The notes under the pieces: generated by a model
The model's input: only the letters and a program-made list of their open reading frames with translations
The model's database searches: none
Told to the model about the DNA's origin: nothing
NCBI GenBank assembly: GCA_009767595.1
Contig: VSDK01012768.1
Span: forward strand, 116,485 to 180,484
DNA length: 64,000 nt
Origin: Symbiodinium kawagutii
Taxonomy: Eukaryota; Sar; Dinophyceae; Suessiales; Symbiodiniaceae
Reading direction: 5' to 3'
In this document: positions 46,468-57,132 of the stretch, piece by piece
Position numbering within the stretch: the first letter of the stretch is position 1
Layout of the letters: every line of letters starts with the position of its first letter
Translations under genes and position numbers: made by a program

Positions 46468-46553
46468 CTGTTGGAATGTGAAGGTGCCACATTACATAAA
46501 CCATACTGTTCTACACATGTATCGATAGATATGTTTGCATATGCATGAATATG

Positions 46554-46632
46554 TCGTATGTATGCATGCATGCATGCATGCATGTATGTATGTATGTATG
46601 TATGTATGTGTATGTGTGTATGCGTGTATGCA
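46554..46632. repeat. ATGC/ATGT tetranucleotide microsatellite
   Basis: (ATGC)n, then (ATGT)n, then GTATGTGTGTATGCGTG. About 75 bp, just upstream of the exon at 46332-46467. Confidence 0.9.
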
Positions 46633-47204
46633 AACTGAAGCAAAACAATTGAAATACATCTATGATATATAAGCATTGACAAACAAACACACATATCTAC
46701 ACCATGAAAAGCACACCAATTTGGTTGAACCAGGTTGTTTGTTTTGGTGGCGTTTTTGGTGTTAGTTGGTCTTCGTTGCTAGTTTGTTACGTTATTTGTT
46801 GTTGTTGTTGATTGTTATTGGTTCTTGTTGGTGGTTCAGATTACTGTTGGTGTTGGTTGGATATTGCTGGTTAGTTGTTATATTGTTGTTACAGATTGGT
46901 GCCACTGTGGGTTGTTCCTTAATTATTGGTCGGTTCCCACTTGTCTCCGTGACCGACCTCTGAATCGCCCACAATCGCCATCCCACTAATGGGAATGTTA
47001 ACAGCGCGTTGGAATCCTCCCCTAGCAATCTAAGAGAGCTGGCCGGATAATCCACCATTGAATAGATCATATCCCTGCTGGAAAATGTATGAACTGGTCA
47101 TTCTCGATTGGTTTCTTCGAGGCCAGGCCACTAGTAGCAGTAGTAGCAGTAGTCCACCATGAGCAAATATCCGTTGGTTGTAATCAACCAAATCCGAGCA
47201 TCAT

Positions 47205-47400
47205 TCACCATGACTGCCCATCAGCCCATCAGCCCGCGTTGAAACGGATCGATGATTCATTGCAATCAGCAGGCAAACCCAGGCAAACCCAGGCATCTGA
47301 GGCATCTCTGGGTTCAGGCTCAGGGCGTGGCAGTGGATTGGGTGATGATGCTCTGTGGCTTTCCTGGGTGCGAGTCTGGACCAAGTGGCTGTTGAATGGG
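47205..47400 (-). CDS. Coding-like block, unknown
   Basis: The minus strand reads PEMPQMPGFAWVCLLIAMNH, then RSVSTRADGLMGSHGE to TGA. The plus frame (LQSAGKPRQTQASEASLGSG) is also open. Low to moderate support. Confidence 0.35.
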
Positions 47401-47871
47401 CGGTCAATTGTGGTTCATGAATGTTAATGATGGGTAGTTGAAGATTAATGATGGGTAGTTGAAGATTAATGATGGTTAATTGATGGTTAATGATGGTAAA
47501 CGTGGTGGATAGTGATGGCAAATAGTGAATAATGATGGTTGATGATGGTCGGCAATGATGGTTGATGTATGTTGATGTTAACCATAGCTTAATGACTGAT
47601 TCGCTGATCTTTAATCTTGTTCATGGTGGTGAACTTTTGGCTTTATCGTTCATCATGGTGGCACGGCAAAATGTGGCCAAATAATGACAATGATGCACAG
47701 TGGACCGCTACAATCAAGAAAATAGCTAATCTTTTACAACCTATGACTTTGGACAACTAGCAAATATCAACCAATATTGCCTTAGATTTGGATGACTGAT
47801 ATGAGTAAAGAATGCAACGAACATCTATCCACCTATCTCCTTCAATCCCAAGTTTCTTTTTTGGCACTTAC

Positions 47872-48243
47872 CAACTGCAATGGCATACATAACCCCATAA
47901 ACGGCCGATAACGCTTTGAAAGATAAGCAAGGCTCAATCTCGAACAATCACCCTCCGGAACTTCTACCAGTAACATGATGCACCGAATCGTGGTCAAAAC
48001 ATACAGTTTATCGTACAAAAAGCTACTAACGATGCAATTAACAATAATCCACCAACTACTGACAGTATGCATTTTTTCAGACATTGACAGGCATCCCCAA
48101 CTACTGACCTGACTGTCAACGATCTCGACTCCTGGTTCACCATAGGACTCAACCGTTGGATCACAGGTTGTCCACGAGCCCGTCCAGTCTCCATCTCGTA
48201 GCACCACACTTCGCCGCCCAGGGCCCAGAAGAACCTCAACCAC
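47872..48243 (-). CDS. Two phase-matched exons, unknown protein
   Basis: Exon 48243-48109 lies between TTTCACGCCAG and a GTCAGT donor, exactly 45 codons: VVEVLLGPGRRSVVLRDGDW, then TGSWTTCDPTVESYGEPGVE and IVDSQ. Exon 47938-47872 follows GTTCGAG and reads IEPCLSFKALSAVYGVMYAI then AVG, hydrophobic, with a perfect GTAAGT donor. Phases 0 and 1. A possible upstream exon at 48565-48650 reads SSKVAAATCGEDDPLDQAAP. Family unknown; the second exon could be membrane-embedded. Confidence 0.65.
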
Positions 48244-48249
48244 CTGGCG

Positions 48250-48980
48250 TGAAACCAAAGAGAAGCAACATGCACTTACAGTGATTAATAACTGATTATA
48301 TATAGCTAGCATCAATTATGATTAATTTTTATCATCTCAATTATTCATCAATTATCATCATTTTATATGACATGTTCATTGAATTCAGTAATTGATGAAT
48401 AATTGATTAACAATTGATTATAGAATAGTGAACAACCAATTTATCAATAATCAAATAAATAATTCAATGATGATTTTGGTATTTATAGTTTTTAACGTGA
48501 TTACTGATTATAATGATAGCTAACCATCAAATGGTAAGTCAACTCTTAGTAGTTATTGATGCTACCACGTGCTTCGGCCACTCCTGGGGGCTGCCTGGTC
48601 CAGCGGGTCGTCTTCGCCACAGGTGGCAGCGGCCACCTTGGAGCTTCGGCCTTGGAGCACCGATGGATGGTTAGGAACCATGATCATCAGCTAAGTGTTG
48701 GTTAATCATCGTCTAACCATCCATCGGTTAGCCAACCATTGGTAAGCTAACTTGGTAATGGATTGGATCCATGATTTATTGGTGTTTTCCCAAATTTTCA
48801 CAAAATAAAATATGGTCAAAATCTCCATTGCCAGGGTAGTTTACCGGAGGGTAACCATTGGTTAATCATCGGCTAACCATCCATCGGTTAGTTAACCATT
48901 GGTTCTTTACATTTTTTGATCACTACATGATGATCAAGCATGGTTAGCTAACCATCAGCCATCGGTTAATGATTATAATT
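48250..48980. other. Low-complexity ATTAATCA/GGTTAACCAT sequence
   Basis: Apart from the block at 48565-48650, this is AT-rich with many GGTTAGCTAACCATC words, including CATCGGTTAGCCAACCATTG-type inverted words. A partial copy of the CCATTGCCAGG element is at 48826-48860. Confidence 0.4.
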
Positions 48981-49052
48981 CATAATCGTGAAGAACCATG
49001 ATGGCGAAGAACCATGGTTGACCATGATTAACAATGATGTAAGCAAGGGAAT

Positions 49053-49361
49053 TCAACCGCAGTACGTGTCAGTGCAACATTCTGATTTAATAATGTACAC
49101 CTTTCTTGTTAGCGTTGCGGCCAGCATTTCTCGTGCAAACTGTGTAAACCTTATCAAGCCCCGAAAAAACAAAACGTGGTGATCATGATCAACCTCCGCC
49201 TTCAAAATACCAAAACGCTGCACAGTATCTAGGAACAAGGGGCACACAGGCAAGCATAAGTGAGCGGTGACCAAAACGTCTAATAACTTGCCATGTCGCA
49301 TCAATCCCCTTACGCGTTCACTTACGCCTCCACAGCGGGAGCTTACGCGGGAGACATTCAA
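49053..49361 (-). CDS. 102-codon frame, unknown
   Basis: The minus strand reads HGKLLDVLVTAHLCLPVCPL, FLDTVQRFGILKAEVDHDHH, then VLFFRGLIRFTQFAREMLAA. The upstream end merges into the GCGTAAG cluster, so the true start is probably an acceptor near 49290. Good coding composition; family unknown. Confidence 0.5.
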   Translation of the reverse strand: MNVSRVSSRCGGVSERVRGLMRHGKLLDVLVTAHLCLPVCPLFLDTVQRFGILKAEVDHDHHVLFFRGLIRFTQFAREMLAATLTRKVYIIKSECCTDTYCG

Positions 49362-49425
49362 GAAGGAGCTTACGCGGGAGCTTACGCGGCCTTGCGCAAC
49401 TGAGGGTTTTGCTTACGCGAGCATC
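49310..49425. repeat. Cluster of six CTTACGC words
   Basis: CTTACGC occurs six times in about 115 bp, three of them as GAGCTTACGCGG. On the minus strand this is GCGTAAG, close to a 5' splice site. The background here is not otherwise repetitive. Confidence 0.7.
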
Positions 49426-49915
49426 GATATGACACAAGGAACTTAAAACATGTAAAGGAAGGTTTTGGACAGTGCTCAAGTGATGAAGTCCGAATAATGG
49501 ATAGGATAGGATAAGCCAGTTCCAATATCAAAAAGCTTGGGCAACGCTCAACCGATGTGCACCCACAGCACTTACAGTCTCACAGAACTCAACTGCACTT
49601 TAAAATTGGCAAATTCTTACATTAACATCTCAAATCATCCAAACGCAATTGTGCACATAGACAATATGTATAAATATACATGTGTTTAAACACATGTATA
49701 TGAGATTATATAATGCATCTATTTGTCCATTAGCAGGTTGGCATATATCATACATACATTAAGCCAATTTGTGCATGAATCCATGACAAGAAATGCCTAA
49801 ATCCAATGATATCCTAAATTGTCCGTATTTTGTCTGCATTTGTTTCCCCACATTTGTTGGATTCTTAGATTCTTAAACTTTTCAAGGCTCTGCATTTCAC
49901 CCTCCATGTGATCAC

Positions 49916-50043
49916 CCGTTGAAGCAACGTATTTTCCCATCGGTTGGCACAGCGGTGGTCACTTCACCCGCTTCACCGTTCGGTTTCATCGCAACACGTT
50001 CTGGAACTCTGCGGCTCTGGAGCCATGTTACCATGGTCAATTG
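49916..50043 (-). CDS. Internal exon, unknown
   Basis: After ATGGCCCAG the minus strand reads QLTMVTWLQSRRVPERVAMK, then PNGEAGEVTTAVPTDGKIRC and F, with a GTGATC donor. Phase 0 in, 2 out. Strong coding look. Confidence 0.6.
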
Positions 50044-50461
50044 CTGGGCCATTGTGAAAAACCAATGGTTTAAGACCAATCATGCTTCAGTATGCTTCAG
50101 TCACTTTCTTGAAAACTGCTCATCAAAATGAATCCTCCTATGGCTCTTAACGCATGGCACACCCCCCAAAACGAAAACAAAAAAAAACAATATGGTCTCA
50201 ACGGTCAACGCGGACAACCTTGATTCCATCTGACGAGATTCTCAACTCAACCTGTGGTCATCAACAGGGTTTATTCATTCAAACCCATGAGCTGGGTACA
50301 ATGAGCATGCACCAAATCTTAGGATGGCTTGTAAAGATTGTTGGTATTTTCATGTATCGTAGGCCACGGTGGTTCATTTTGAATCTTTATTAACTTAACA
50401 TGAAAATCACCACCACTCATCGTTTGACCATCATCAGTTGTCAATATGTAACCATGTTGAA

Positions 50462-50655
50462 TCATAGATCCCCTACTGAGCCGCAACTGCCCCCTTCCAC
50501 GCGGAAACAAAGTTTCGCCTTCATTTTTATACACTGGATTAACCCCATATATAGTTCACTACCGTCCACCATTAACAAACCACCATGGGCGTTGTCCAAC
50601 GAACGATACGTGGAGACCCCCTGGCTGGCATCGCTGGCACCGAGGTGCCCATGAC
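50462..50655 (-). CDS. Coding block, unknown
   Basis: After TTGGAAAAG the minus strand reads GHGHLGASDASQGVSTYRSL, then DNAHGGLLMVDGSELYMGLI and KMKAKLCFRVEGGSCGSVGD to TGA. A second frame (VYKNEGETLFPRGRGQLRLS) is open over 50534-50400, so a splice change near 50535 is possible. Confidence 0.5.
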
Positions 50656-50926
50656 CTTTTCCAAACGTTCATCTGCCAACCTTAGAGCGTTGGGACCTGC
50701 TGAATGCTCCACCAGGGTCAAGGATCGATAACCATCAGTTCAGCTTGAAAAAGGTCGATGGATTTCAGGATTTGCAATTTAATCAAACGATGAGATGAAA
50801 GTTAAATATGACAATCTATTTCACTATGCACCTTATATAAATCTGTTTCAAGACGTGCACGATAAAACTGAAAACGCACATGAAATCCCATTTCCGTGCA
50901 ACGCACATGACGCGAGCAACCCTCAC

Positions 50927-51001
50927 TACATGGCGCCAAGCTCCCAGCAGCTCGTCGTACGGTCTGCTACACATGATGAGCCACAAACTGTGGGATACCA
51001 A
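50927..51001 (-). CDS. 75-nt internal exon, unknown
   Basis: Between TCACCTCAG and a GTGAGG donor the minus strand reads LVSHSLWLIMCSRPYDELLG, then AWRHV; phase 0 both sides. Both splice signals are strong. Confidence 0.6.
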
Positions 51002-51130
51002 CTGAGGTGAGCCATTGGTGAGGTTCATGGATCGCGGTCAATTAACTCTCCGATGTTTAGCCGTGACGAAGCATCAACGCACCATCCATGAACCACAACC
51101 ATCATCCACTTCACCATGAGCCCATCACGT

Positions 51131-51133
<3 letters not shown>

Positions 51134-51210
<77 letters not shown>

Positions 51211-51301
51211 NNNNNNNNNNNNNNNNNNNNNNNNNNNNNNNNNNNNNNNNNNNNNNNNNNNNNNNNNNGCAAGAGCCAGCAGCAGCAGCAGCAGCAGCAG
51301 C
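51134..51301. repeat. ATC microsatellite, N gap, AGC microsatellite
   Basis: (ATC)n runs to 51210, then 58 Ns (51211-51268), then CAAGAG and (AGC)n to 51301. The gap is an assembly gap inside a repeat, so the true length is unknown. Confidence 0.95.
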
Positions 51302-51327
51302 TTTTTTTGATTATATCATCTCAAACC

Positions 51328-51686
51328 TCAAAATCCGACATGTCTAGGCCATGCCCTGGCCGTGAAGAAGGTAGCCAGAGCTGCTGCTCCCAAGACCAAA
51401 AATCCAAGGTTTGCACCGTTGTGACTTTTGAAGTACTCCTTAGCCTGCGCAACCGGGTCCACCAAAAAATGACGTCCCAACGCTCTTAGCAGTGGGATCC
51501 ACATGGTACCACTCCCCGCAGCACGATCCACATCGCGGCTGAGCAGCGATTTCTTGCCTGCCGCCTCCATGTCTACCACATGGGCCACGATGTCTAAGGT
51601 GTCCAACATGCCAAGAAGTCGTCCTGCAAGCTTGAAAAAATGAAGAAAAAACTTGACATCCATTTTTTTAGAACAAGAGATCTTCT
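51328..51686 (-). CDS. Protein with a C-terminal membrane anchor
   Basis: A GTCGGGTAG acceptor at 51687 may start this terminal exon; the frame has ATG at 51663 and stays open for 111 codons to TGA. It reads FFKLAGRLLGMLDTLDIVAH, then VDMEAAGKKSLLSRDVDRAA and PLLRALGRHFLVDPVAQAKE. The end, GANLGFLVLGAAALATFFTA then RAWPRHVGF, is a helix plus short basic tail, as in tail-anchored proteins. Family unknown. An alternative frame is open at 51640-51420, so an internal intron cannot be excluded. Confidence 0.65.
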
Positions 51687-51795
51687 ACCCGACACTTTGT
51701 AGAAATATTCGATCCTCACTTGGAGGAAAGAACTTCAGGGGGAGGCCTATAGCAAAAAGGACTACGTTGATGGTGATTATAAATGATGTTGATGA

Positions 51796-51831
51796 ATGTT
51801 GATGATATGATGGTGATGATGATGATTATGC

Positions 51832-51889
<58 letters not shown>

Positions 51890-51890
51890 C

Positions 51891-51955
<65 letters not shown>

Positions 51956-51965
51956 CATGATGTCG
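51796..51965. repeat. ATG trinucleotide microsatellite
   Basis: (ATG)n of about 165 bp with single interruptions (TGATCATGATG) near 51889 and 51954. It continues into the His-rich minus frame at 52180-51960 (ASEPLLCCKNWLDQHQHQHH), so a coding repeat is conceivable. Confidence 0.9.
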
Positions 51966-51969
51966 ACTA

Positions 51970-52181
51970 CGTTGCCGACTACCTTGTCGACAACGACGAT
52001 GATAGCGACGATGATGCTGATGCTGATGCTGATCCAACCAATTCTTGCAACACAGCAACGGTTCGGATGCCGACAACAAAATGCTGGGCTGTGCGCGGCC
52101 GGCGGTCCATCTTTGTCTACCACAGGCGCTGATAACAAGTGCTGATCGGTTAGCACTTGGATTGCCTGGGGCGGCGTTCAA
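51970..52181 (-). CDS. Coding-like block beside the microsatellite
   Basis: Two minus frames are open: LVISACGRQRWTAGRAQPSI and SAPVVDKDGPPAAHSPAFCC. A plus frame is open as well. GC-rich and probably exonic, frame unknown. Confidence 0.35.
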
Positions 52182-52464
52182 ATGTGGGAGGATTTCAAGG
52201 CTCCTTTACAATAGGAGGTCACAATAATTGAAACAGGGATTCCTGGATTGAAAAGATTCAACTACTACTATGGTTGGCAGGAAGCCAACGTCTCAACATG
52301 GGAACAAAGAATGTGCTGCCCGGCTGCCTCTTAAAAGGAACCTGCTTGGCATTTCCTATGGATTAATATCCGCCTACAGTAAGGATTGAAAACAATAATG
52401 AACAGTAAGCATTGAAAAGATGAATGAACAGGAGTCAATGATCAAGGATATCTCCTAGAGTAAT

Positions 52465-52650
52465 TCATGAACAAAACCCCCATTGTTCGGCTAGACCTGC
52501 ACAAGGAAACCGCCAAGGACGGCAGCTGCACAGCTCCGCACCCCATCTCCCCATCTGTCTGCATGGACACGGCACGTGGAAGAGACCCTGGTTGGAGGGC
52601 AATGTCACCAGCTCCTTTGGCAGTGGCAAATCCTTCACCTGGCGGAGCTG
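52465..52650 (-). CDS. Exon, unknown protein
   Basis: After CCGGTTTTCAG the minus strand reads QLRQVKDLPLPKELVTLPSN, then QGLFHVPCPCRQMGRWGAEL and CSCRPWRFPCAGLAEQWGFC to TGA. A second minus frame (KGAGDIALQPGSLPRAVSMQ) and a plus ORF starting ATGAACAAAACCCC are open over the same bases. I favour the first on composition and its acceptor. Confidence 0.45.
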   Translation of the reverse strand, partial: QLRQVKDLPLPKELVTLPSNQGLFHVPCPCRQMGRWGAELCSCRPWRFPCAGLAEQWGFCS

Positions 52651-52867
52651 CTGAAAACCGGTTTCCCAAACCAGGCCTTTGGGACCTCAAAGTGATGGCT
52701 TTATAGTTTGGTTAGTTTATTAACTAAAGGATGATATTGGTTAGCTTATTGCTTTAAATGGCCAACAATTAGGATGATGGAATGGGGCTACGCTTATTTC
52801 CAAAAACCAGAAACCATCATAGTTTGTTAGTGCGACATAGTTAAAACCATCTTAGACCTCGGTTTCA

Positions 52868-52957
52868 TCACCCAACAAAAATGCAAAACGATAGGTCAAC
52901 AACATGTTCAGCCAAGGACTGGGATTCCAACTTCGCGGAAGCTGTGGCGCGCGCCAG
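52868..52957 (-). CDS. Terminal-type exon, unknown
   Basis: After ACAGCTGCAG the minus strand reads LARATASAKLESQSLAEHVV, then DLSFCIFVG to TGA. Another frame (WLNMLLTYRFAFLLGDETEV) is open from further upstream (53148). Coding is likely; the frame is uncertain. Confidence 0.45.
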   Translation of the reverse strand: MARATASAKLESQSLAEHVVDLSFCIFVG

Positions 52958-53249
52958 CTGCAGCTGTTTGGATCTACTTGAGCAGCCAACCAACTTCCAA
53001 GGCAATCGTATCTCTGTTTCCCAATGCTACGCCCCCCCCAACAACCAGGGTAGTTTCTAATCTTGAGATGTTTTTTCACATGAGGAGTCACCCTCAACCC
53101 CCTAGCATTGAGTAAGAAATTTTCAAAATAAAACAATACAGCTTTCAAGCTGTTTCTTTTCGATGTTTTGTTGAAATAAAACGAGTCATGAAAAAAATGA
53201 AAAAATACTTCGTGTGATCCCCACCATCACCTGTAACTGTGGCACAGGT

Positions 53250-54075
53250 CTATCTGGCATAACTTTTGACATTCTATCTGGCATAGCTTTTGGCATTCTA
53301 TCTGACATAGCTTTTGGCATTCTATCCGGCATAGCTTTTGGCATTTTATTTCACATAGTTTTTGACATTTTTTCTGGCATCGCTTTTGGCATTCTATTTG
53401 GCATAGGTTTTGGCATTCTATCTGGCATCGCTTTTGGCATTTTGATTCACATAGCTTTTGGCATTCTATCTGGCAGAGTTTTTGGCATTCTATTTGGCAT
53501 AACTTTTGACATTCTATCTGGCATAGCTTTTGGCATTTCTATGTGGCATGAAATGGCATTCTATTTGGCATAGCTTTTGGCGTTCTATCTGACATAGCTT
53601 TTGGCATTTTGATTCACATAGCTTTTGGCATTCTATCCGGCATAGCTTTTGGCATTTTATTTCACATAGCTTTTGGCATTCTATCTGGCAGAGCTTTTGG
53701 CATTTTATTTCACATAGTTTTTGACATTCTTTCTAGCATAGCTTTTGGCACTTTATTTCACATGGCTTTTGACATTCCTTCTGGCATTGCTTTTGGCATT
53801 CTATTTGGCATAGGTTTTGGCATTCTATCTAGCATCGCTTTTGGCATTTTGATTCACATAGCTTTTGACATTCTTTCTGGCATCGCTTTTGGCATTCTAT
53901 CTGGCAAAGGTTTTGGCATTCTATCTGGCATAGCTTTTGGCATTTTATTTCACATAGCTTTTGACATTCTTTCCGGCATCGCTTTTGGCATTCTATTTGG
54001 TGTTCTATTTGGCATAGCTTTTGGCATTGTATCTGGCATAGCTTTTGGCATTCTATTTGGCATAGCTTTTGGCAA
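53250..54075. repeat. 24-bp satellite (TCTGGCATAGCTTTTGGCATTCTA)
   Basis: About 35 units of 24 bp with point changes. Variant half-units TTTCACATAG, TTTGGCATAG and GATTCACATAG recur in blocks, which suggests unit expansion. Because 24 is a multiple of three, the array is open on the plus strand (octapeptide GIAFGILS) and on the minus strand (QKLCQIEC). I treat it as a satellite, not a gene. Confidence 0.9.
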
Positions 54076-54082
54076 AGGAGTT

Positions 54083-54290
54083 GAGGTCCGGCAGAGCACT
54101 GGGCGTGGATGGTCGTGGTTGAGGTCCCGCAGCGAGCACTGGGCGTGGATGGTCGTGGTTGAGGTCCGGCAGCGAACACTTGGCGTGGATGGTCGTGGTT
54201 GAGGTTCGGCAGCGAACACTGGGCGTGGATGGTCGTGGTTGAGGTCCGGCAGCGAACACTGGGCGTGGATGGTCGTGGTTGAGGTCCGGC
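54083..54290. repeat. 40-bp minisatellite, five units
   Basis: The unit starts GAGGTCCGGCAGCGAACACT and continues GGGCGTGGATGGTCGTGGTT. Units differ by a few bases (AGAGCACTG, TTCGGC). It abuts the 24-bp satellite directly. Confidence 0.9.
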
Positions 54291-54352
54291 GAGGAGAAGG
54301 AGAGAAGGAGAGATGGAAAGGAGAGGAGGAGAGGAGAAGAGGAGAGGAGGAG
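54291..54352. repeat. GGAGA purine tract
   Basis: Pure G/A sequence on the plus strand apart from one T, following the 40-bp array. Confidence 0.85.
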
Positions 54353-54794
54353 CGGCCACTGACATAAAAATCTAACAACCCCTCACCCGGCAGGTGGGGA
54401 AATAGATCCGGCAAACCAGCCCCTGTTGAGCTTCCAACCCAAAAAAGATTGAGTCATCAGCCCCCTAGTATAAAACACCCCACAAGGACTAGTTTCTTTT
54501 TAATTAGGGATGAAGCACTGCTTGGGAGGGCATTGCCTCTAAAATTATTGTTTGTTTAGAAAGTCAAATAACATAAAAGAATTTGTTCAAAAAACATCGA
54601 ACAACTTTTTTTTCAGCGCCATCAATTCAAGACCCTCCTTGAGGGAGCGCGAAAAGCCAATGGCCAAAGAACAGCTAACCATAAAATCTGTTTGTCATTG
54701 TTTGCTTAAAATCTTGGGTGTGTTTAATCACAGCCTTTTTTTTGCTGGGGCATCACTATGGGTTCGCCCTACCACTCACTCCTAATCACAGCCT

Positions 54795-55030
54795 TTATCG
54801 CGGGAACTGAGCAAGCGGCGGAATGATGGGTTTCGCAGCGCCACTTTCCGAGACATTTTCCTCACCAAATCCTAGGGGAACCATATTGTGACGCCACAGG
54901 GCTCCAATAATCACCGCTACACGGGAGATGCTGATCTGGCGGTCCCTCAAGTCAAGCAACCATGATGTAACCATCCCCCATAGGAGGGAAAATAAGAAAT
55001 GTCTAACACCAGCAAGGTTCACATGATTAC
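54795..55030 (-). CDS. Membrane protein, terminal exon
   Basis: The minus strand reads RHFLFSLLWGMVTSWLLDLR, then DRQISISRVAVIIGALWRHN and MVPLGFGEENVSESGAAKPI before TAA at 54795. FLFSLLWGMVTSWLLDL and RVAVIIGALW are hydrophobic, so two membrane segments are likely. The acceptor is probably GGTGTTAG near 55003. Very good coding composition. Family unknown. Confidence 0.65.
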
Positions 55031-55290
55031 ACTGATCACTGATCACTGATAAGTATTGAGACCTCACAACCAACTGATCATTGCTAGTCACATGTGCCAT
55101 GTCAGTATCAAACACCTTGATTGCCTGGGGAACCCATGGGATAGGTTGCTGAATTCTGCGATGACCCTCTTCCCTACGTCAGAACGGAACGAACCAATGC
55201 TAAGAAATATGAATCATCAGCACAATCATGAATCAATATCATTGTCAGCCGTGCCGATACAAACAAACTAAGGAATAATGCATACCCCTT

Positions 55291-55981
55291 GGTGAAGCAT
55301 TTGACGTTTTGCCCGGACAGTTCTGCGTACCTTGTACCGTTTGAGAAACTCCTGCAGGGTGCGATGTGGTAGTGGGAGGTGTTCTTTATGGGTGGCGACT
55401 GAAAGGTGAGTCATGCAGTCAATGTAGTCAGTAAGCATGAACTGATCCATGATTGATAGTGGAAAATAATTCAAACATAATAGTAAATATACACACATAT
55501 ACTCTATAATGAGAATGGAAACGTGGTCCAAATGATCATGGTAAAATGGTCTATAATGATCACGGAAAATGGAAGCTGGAATCTCACATCACTTGGACCC
55601 GAAATCTTCTCAAACCAACATGACAACACTTCAAGCCCACGACAAAACAACCCCCTTTGTCTCATCCTTGAAGTCCATGGCGGGCGACCGGAACTCTGCA
55701 TGAGAAAAGGTTCGAGCAAACAAAAGCTGCGGAGCCGAAACTCATTCAGCAAAACAGCTTGGGCACTAAACTTGCGAGAATGGTTCACTACAACCACTAG
55801 TGAACCACTCTCGCAAAAACATGAAAATGATCCATCAATCACATGGACTACTCGCCATCAACTCAACGTGAATTGCAAATCACCCTCACCTCACCGTTGA
55901 TTGGCCATTGGTTCACCATGCCTGGAGCTTTCCTTCGCCAGGGATCCCCGCAGCGGAGTCGTACTTGGAACGCCTGAAGCC
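55291..55981 (-). CDS. Multi-exon gene, unknown protein
   Basis: Exon 55981-55917 (TGTTTCCAG; GTGAAC) reads GFRRSKYDSAAGIPGEGKLQ. Block 55842-55586 ends at GTCCAAGTGAT before GTGAGA and reads HSRKFSAQAVLLNEFRLRSF and GLEVLSCWFEKISGPSD; a second frame (PAMDFKDETKGVVLSWA) is open in its middle. Block 55460-55291 reads MDQFMLTDYIDCMTHLSVAT, HKEHLPLPHRTLQEFLKRYK, then RRTVRAKRQMLHQG before GTATGC. The last block is basic and helical. Joins between blocks were not proven. Family unknown. Confidence 0.55.
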
Positions 55982-56076
55982 CTGGAAACACCGAGACGAA
56001 AATGCAAAAAAATTGCACCTGAATGATCAACTGATGGGTGGTTGATGAACACAATCAAGGGTACATTGATGGCAAA

Positions 56077-56176
56077 CTGGTTTGTGGTTTTAACCCCTAT
56101 GAAAAATATTAGTCAACCAACTATTTGTTAACAATTACGTTTGGGAAAATAAAACATGTTTAAAAGCACCAACCAG
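56077..56176. mobile_element. Hairpin mini-element (family 2)
   Basis: CTGGTTTGTGGTTTTAACCC at the left, TTTAAAAGCACCAACCAG at the right, and ATGAAAAATAT inside as in the other copies. 100 bp. Confidence 0.65.
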
Positions 56177-56179
56177 CTG

Positions 56180-57130
56180 ATGGTTTAGCCCGGGCCCCAA
56201 AAAATGCTCAATTCATGGGTGGTTTCTCAAGTCGTAGGGAAGCCTCAAACGCGCGCTTTTCGACATACGCGAATGTATCGTGATGGTCGTGGTGCTGGTT
56301 TGTTGGTCATGATAGCTGGTAATGGCTACTACTTGACGGTAAATTGATGGTCGATGAACAAAAAAATGTTAATTGATGGTTTATGGATGGTTCATTGATG
56401 GTTAGTTGGTGCTTTCTCAAAATAGGAGAGCTCCAAAGATGCTGTTGACTAAATGCTAACAAAACAAACCATTAATGGATTATTTAGGGGTTCACCCTAT
56501 TTTCAGAAACCATCGATTGACGGTTAAAAAAGTGATGACTCACCAATGTTGATACACTTTACTGCATAATGAATGATGTGGCTGTAACTGCAGTTGGTAT
56601 ACAAACATCTAGGTTCGGAGTGATGGTTTATGGATGGTCTCTGGATATTCAAAAGGTGGTAATTGCTACTATTTGATGGTGAATTGAATTCACACGTACT
56701 TGATCAATAATTGATTGTTAGTGAGAGTTGATGTGTTTTTCAAGCCAGAAAGATTGAGCAGGAATAATTCACAACGACGTTTAATAGTAGCCAGCAATCT
56801 GGCAATGGCAATATTGATTGTTAATGTGATTGTGAACGGATTGCTTGCCTTCAGCGACTCCTGAAAAACAGGGAACTGGTCAAAAGATATGATTTAATCT
56901 GATTGGCAAATGTCGATTCATAAGAAGGTACAATTAAGCCATAATAATATGCAACAGTTACTTACTAGTTGCTTGATGGTAAACAAAGGTTGGTACTGCT
57001 TTGCAATGGGCATATCGAGGGCACCTCAAACTCCACCAACAGGTCATACCAGGGACCAGACCAATGCGTCACGACAACAGCAGTCTCACATAACACCTAC
57101 AAATTACAATGTGTACAAGCCCAAAGTTAT
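56180..57130. other. Non-coding, with GGGTACCCC-family copies
   Basis: A complete element lies at 56406-56514 (GGTGCTTTCTCAAAATAGGA; CCTATTTTCAGAAACCATC), and a half copy at 56218-56255. The rest is GGTTGATG/AATGGT low-complexity sequence with no exon. Confidence 0.45.
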
Positions 57131-57132
57131 AG

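Noticed and set aside
51025-51210. Poly-His, poly-Ile and poly-Met frames beside the N gap
   Set aside because: Translations of the ATC array; composition is purely that of the repeat.
53214-54202. Long repetitive plus ORFs (GIAFGILS) and minus ORFs (QKLCQIEC)
   Set aside because: They are open only because the satellite unit is 24 bp, a multiple of three. Both strands are open and the flanks show no splice signals.
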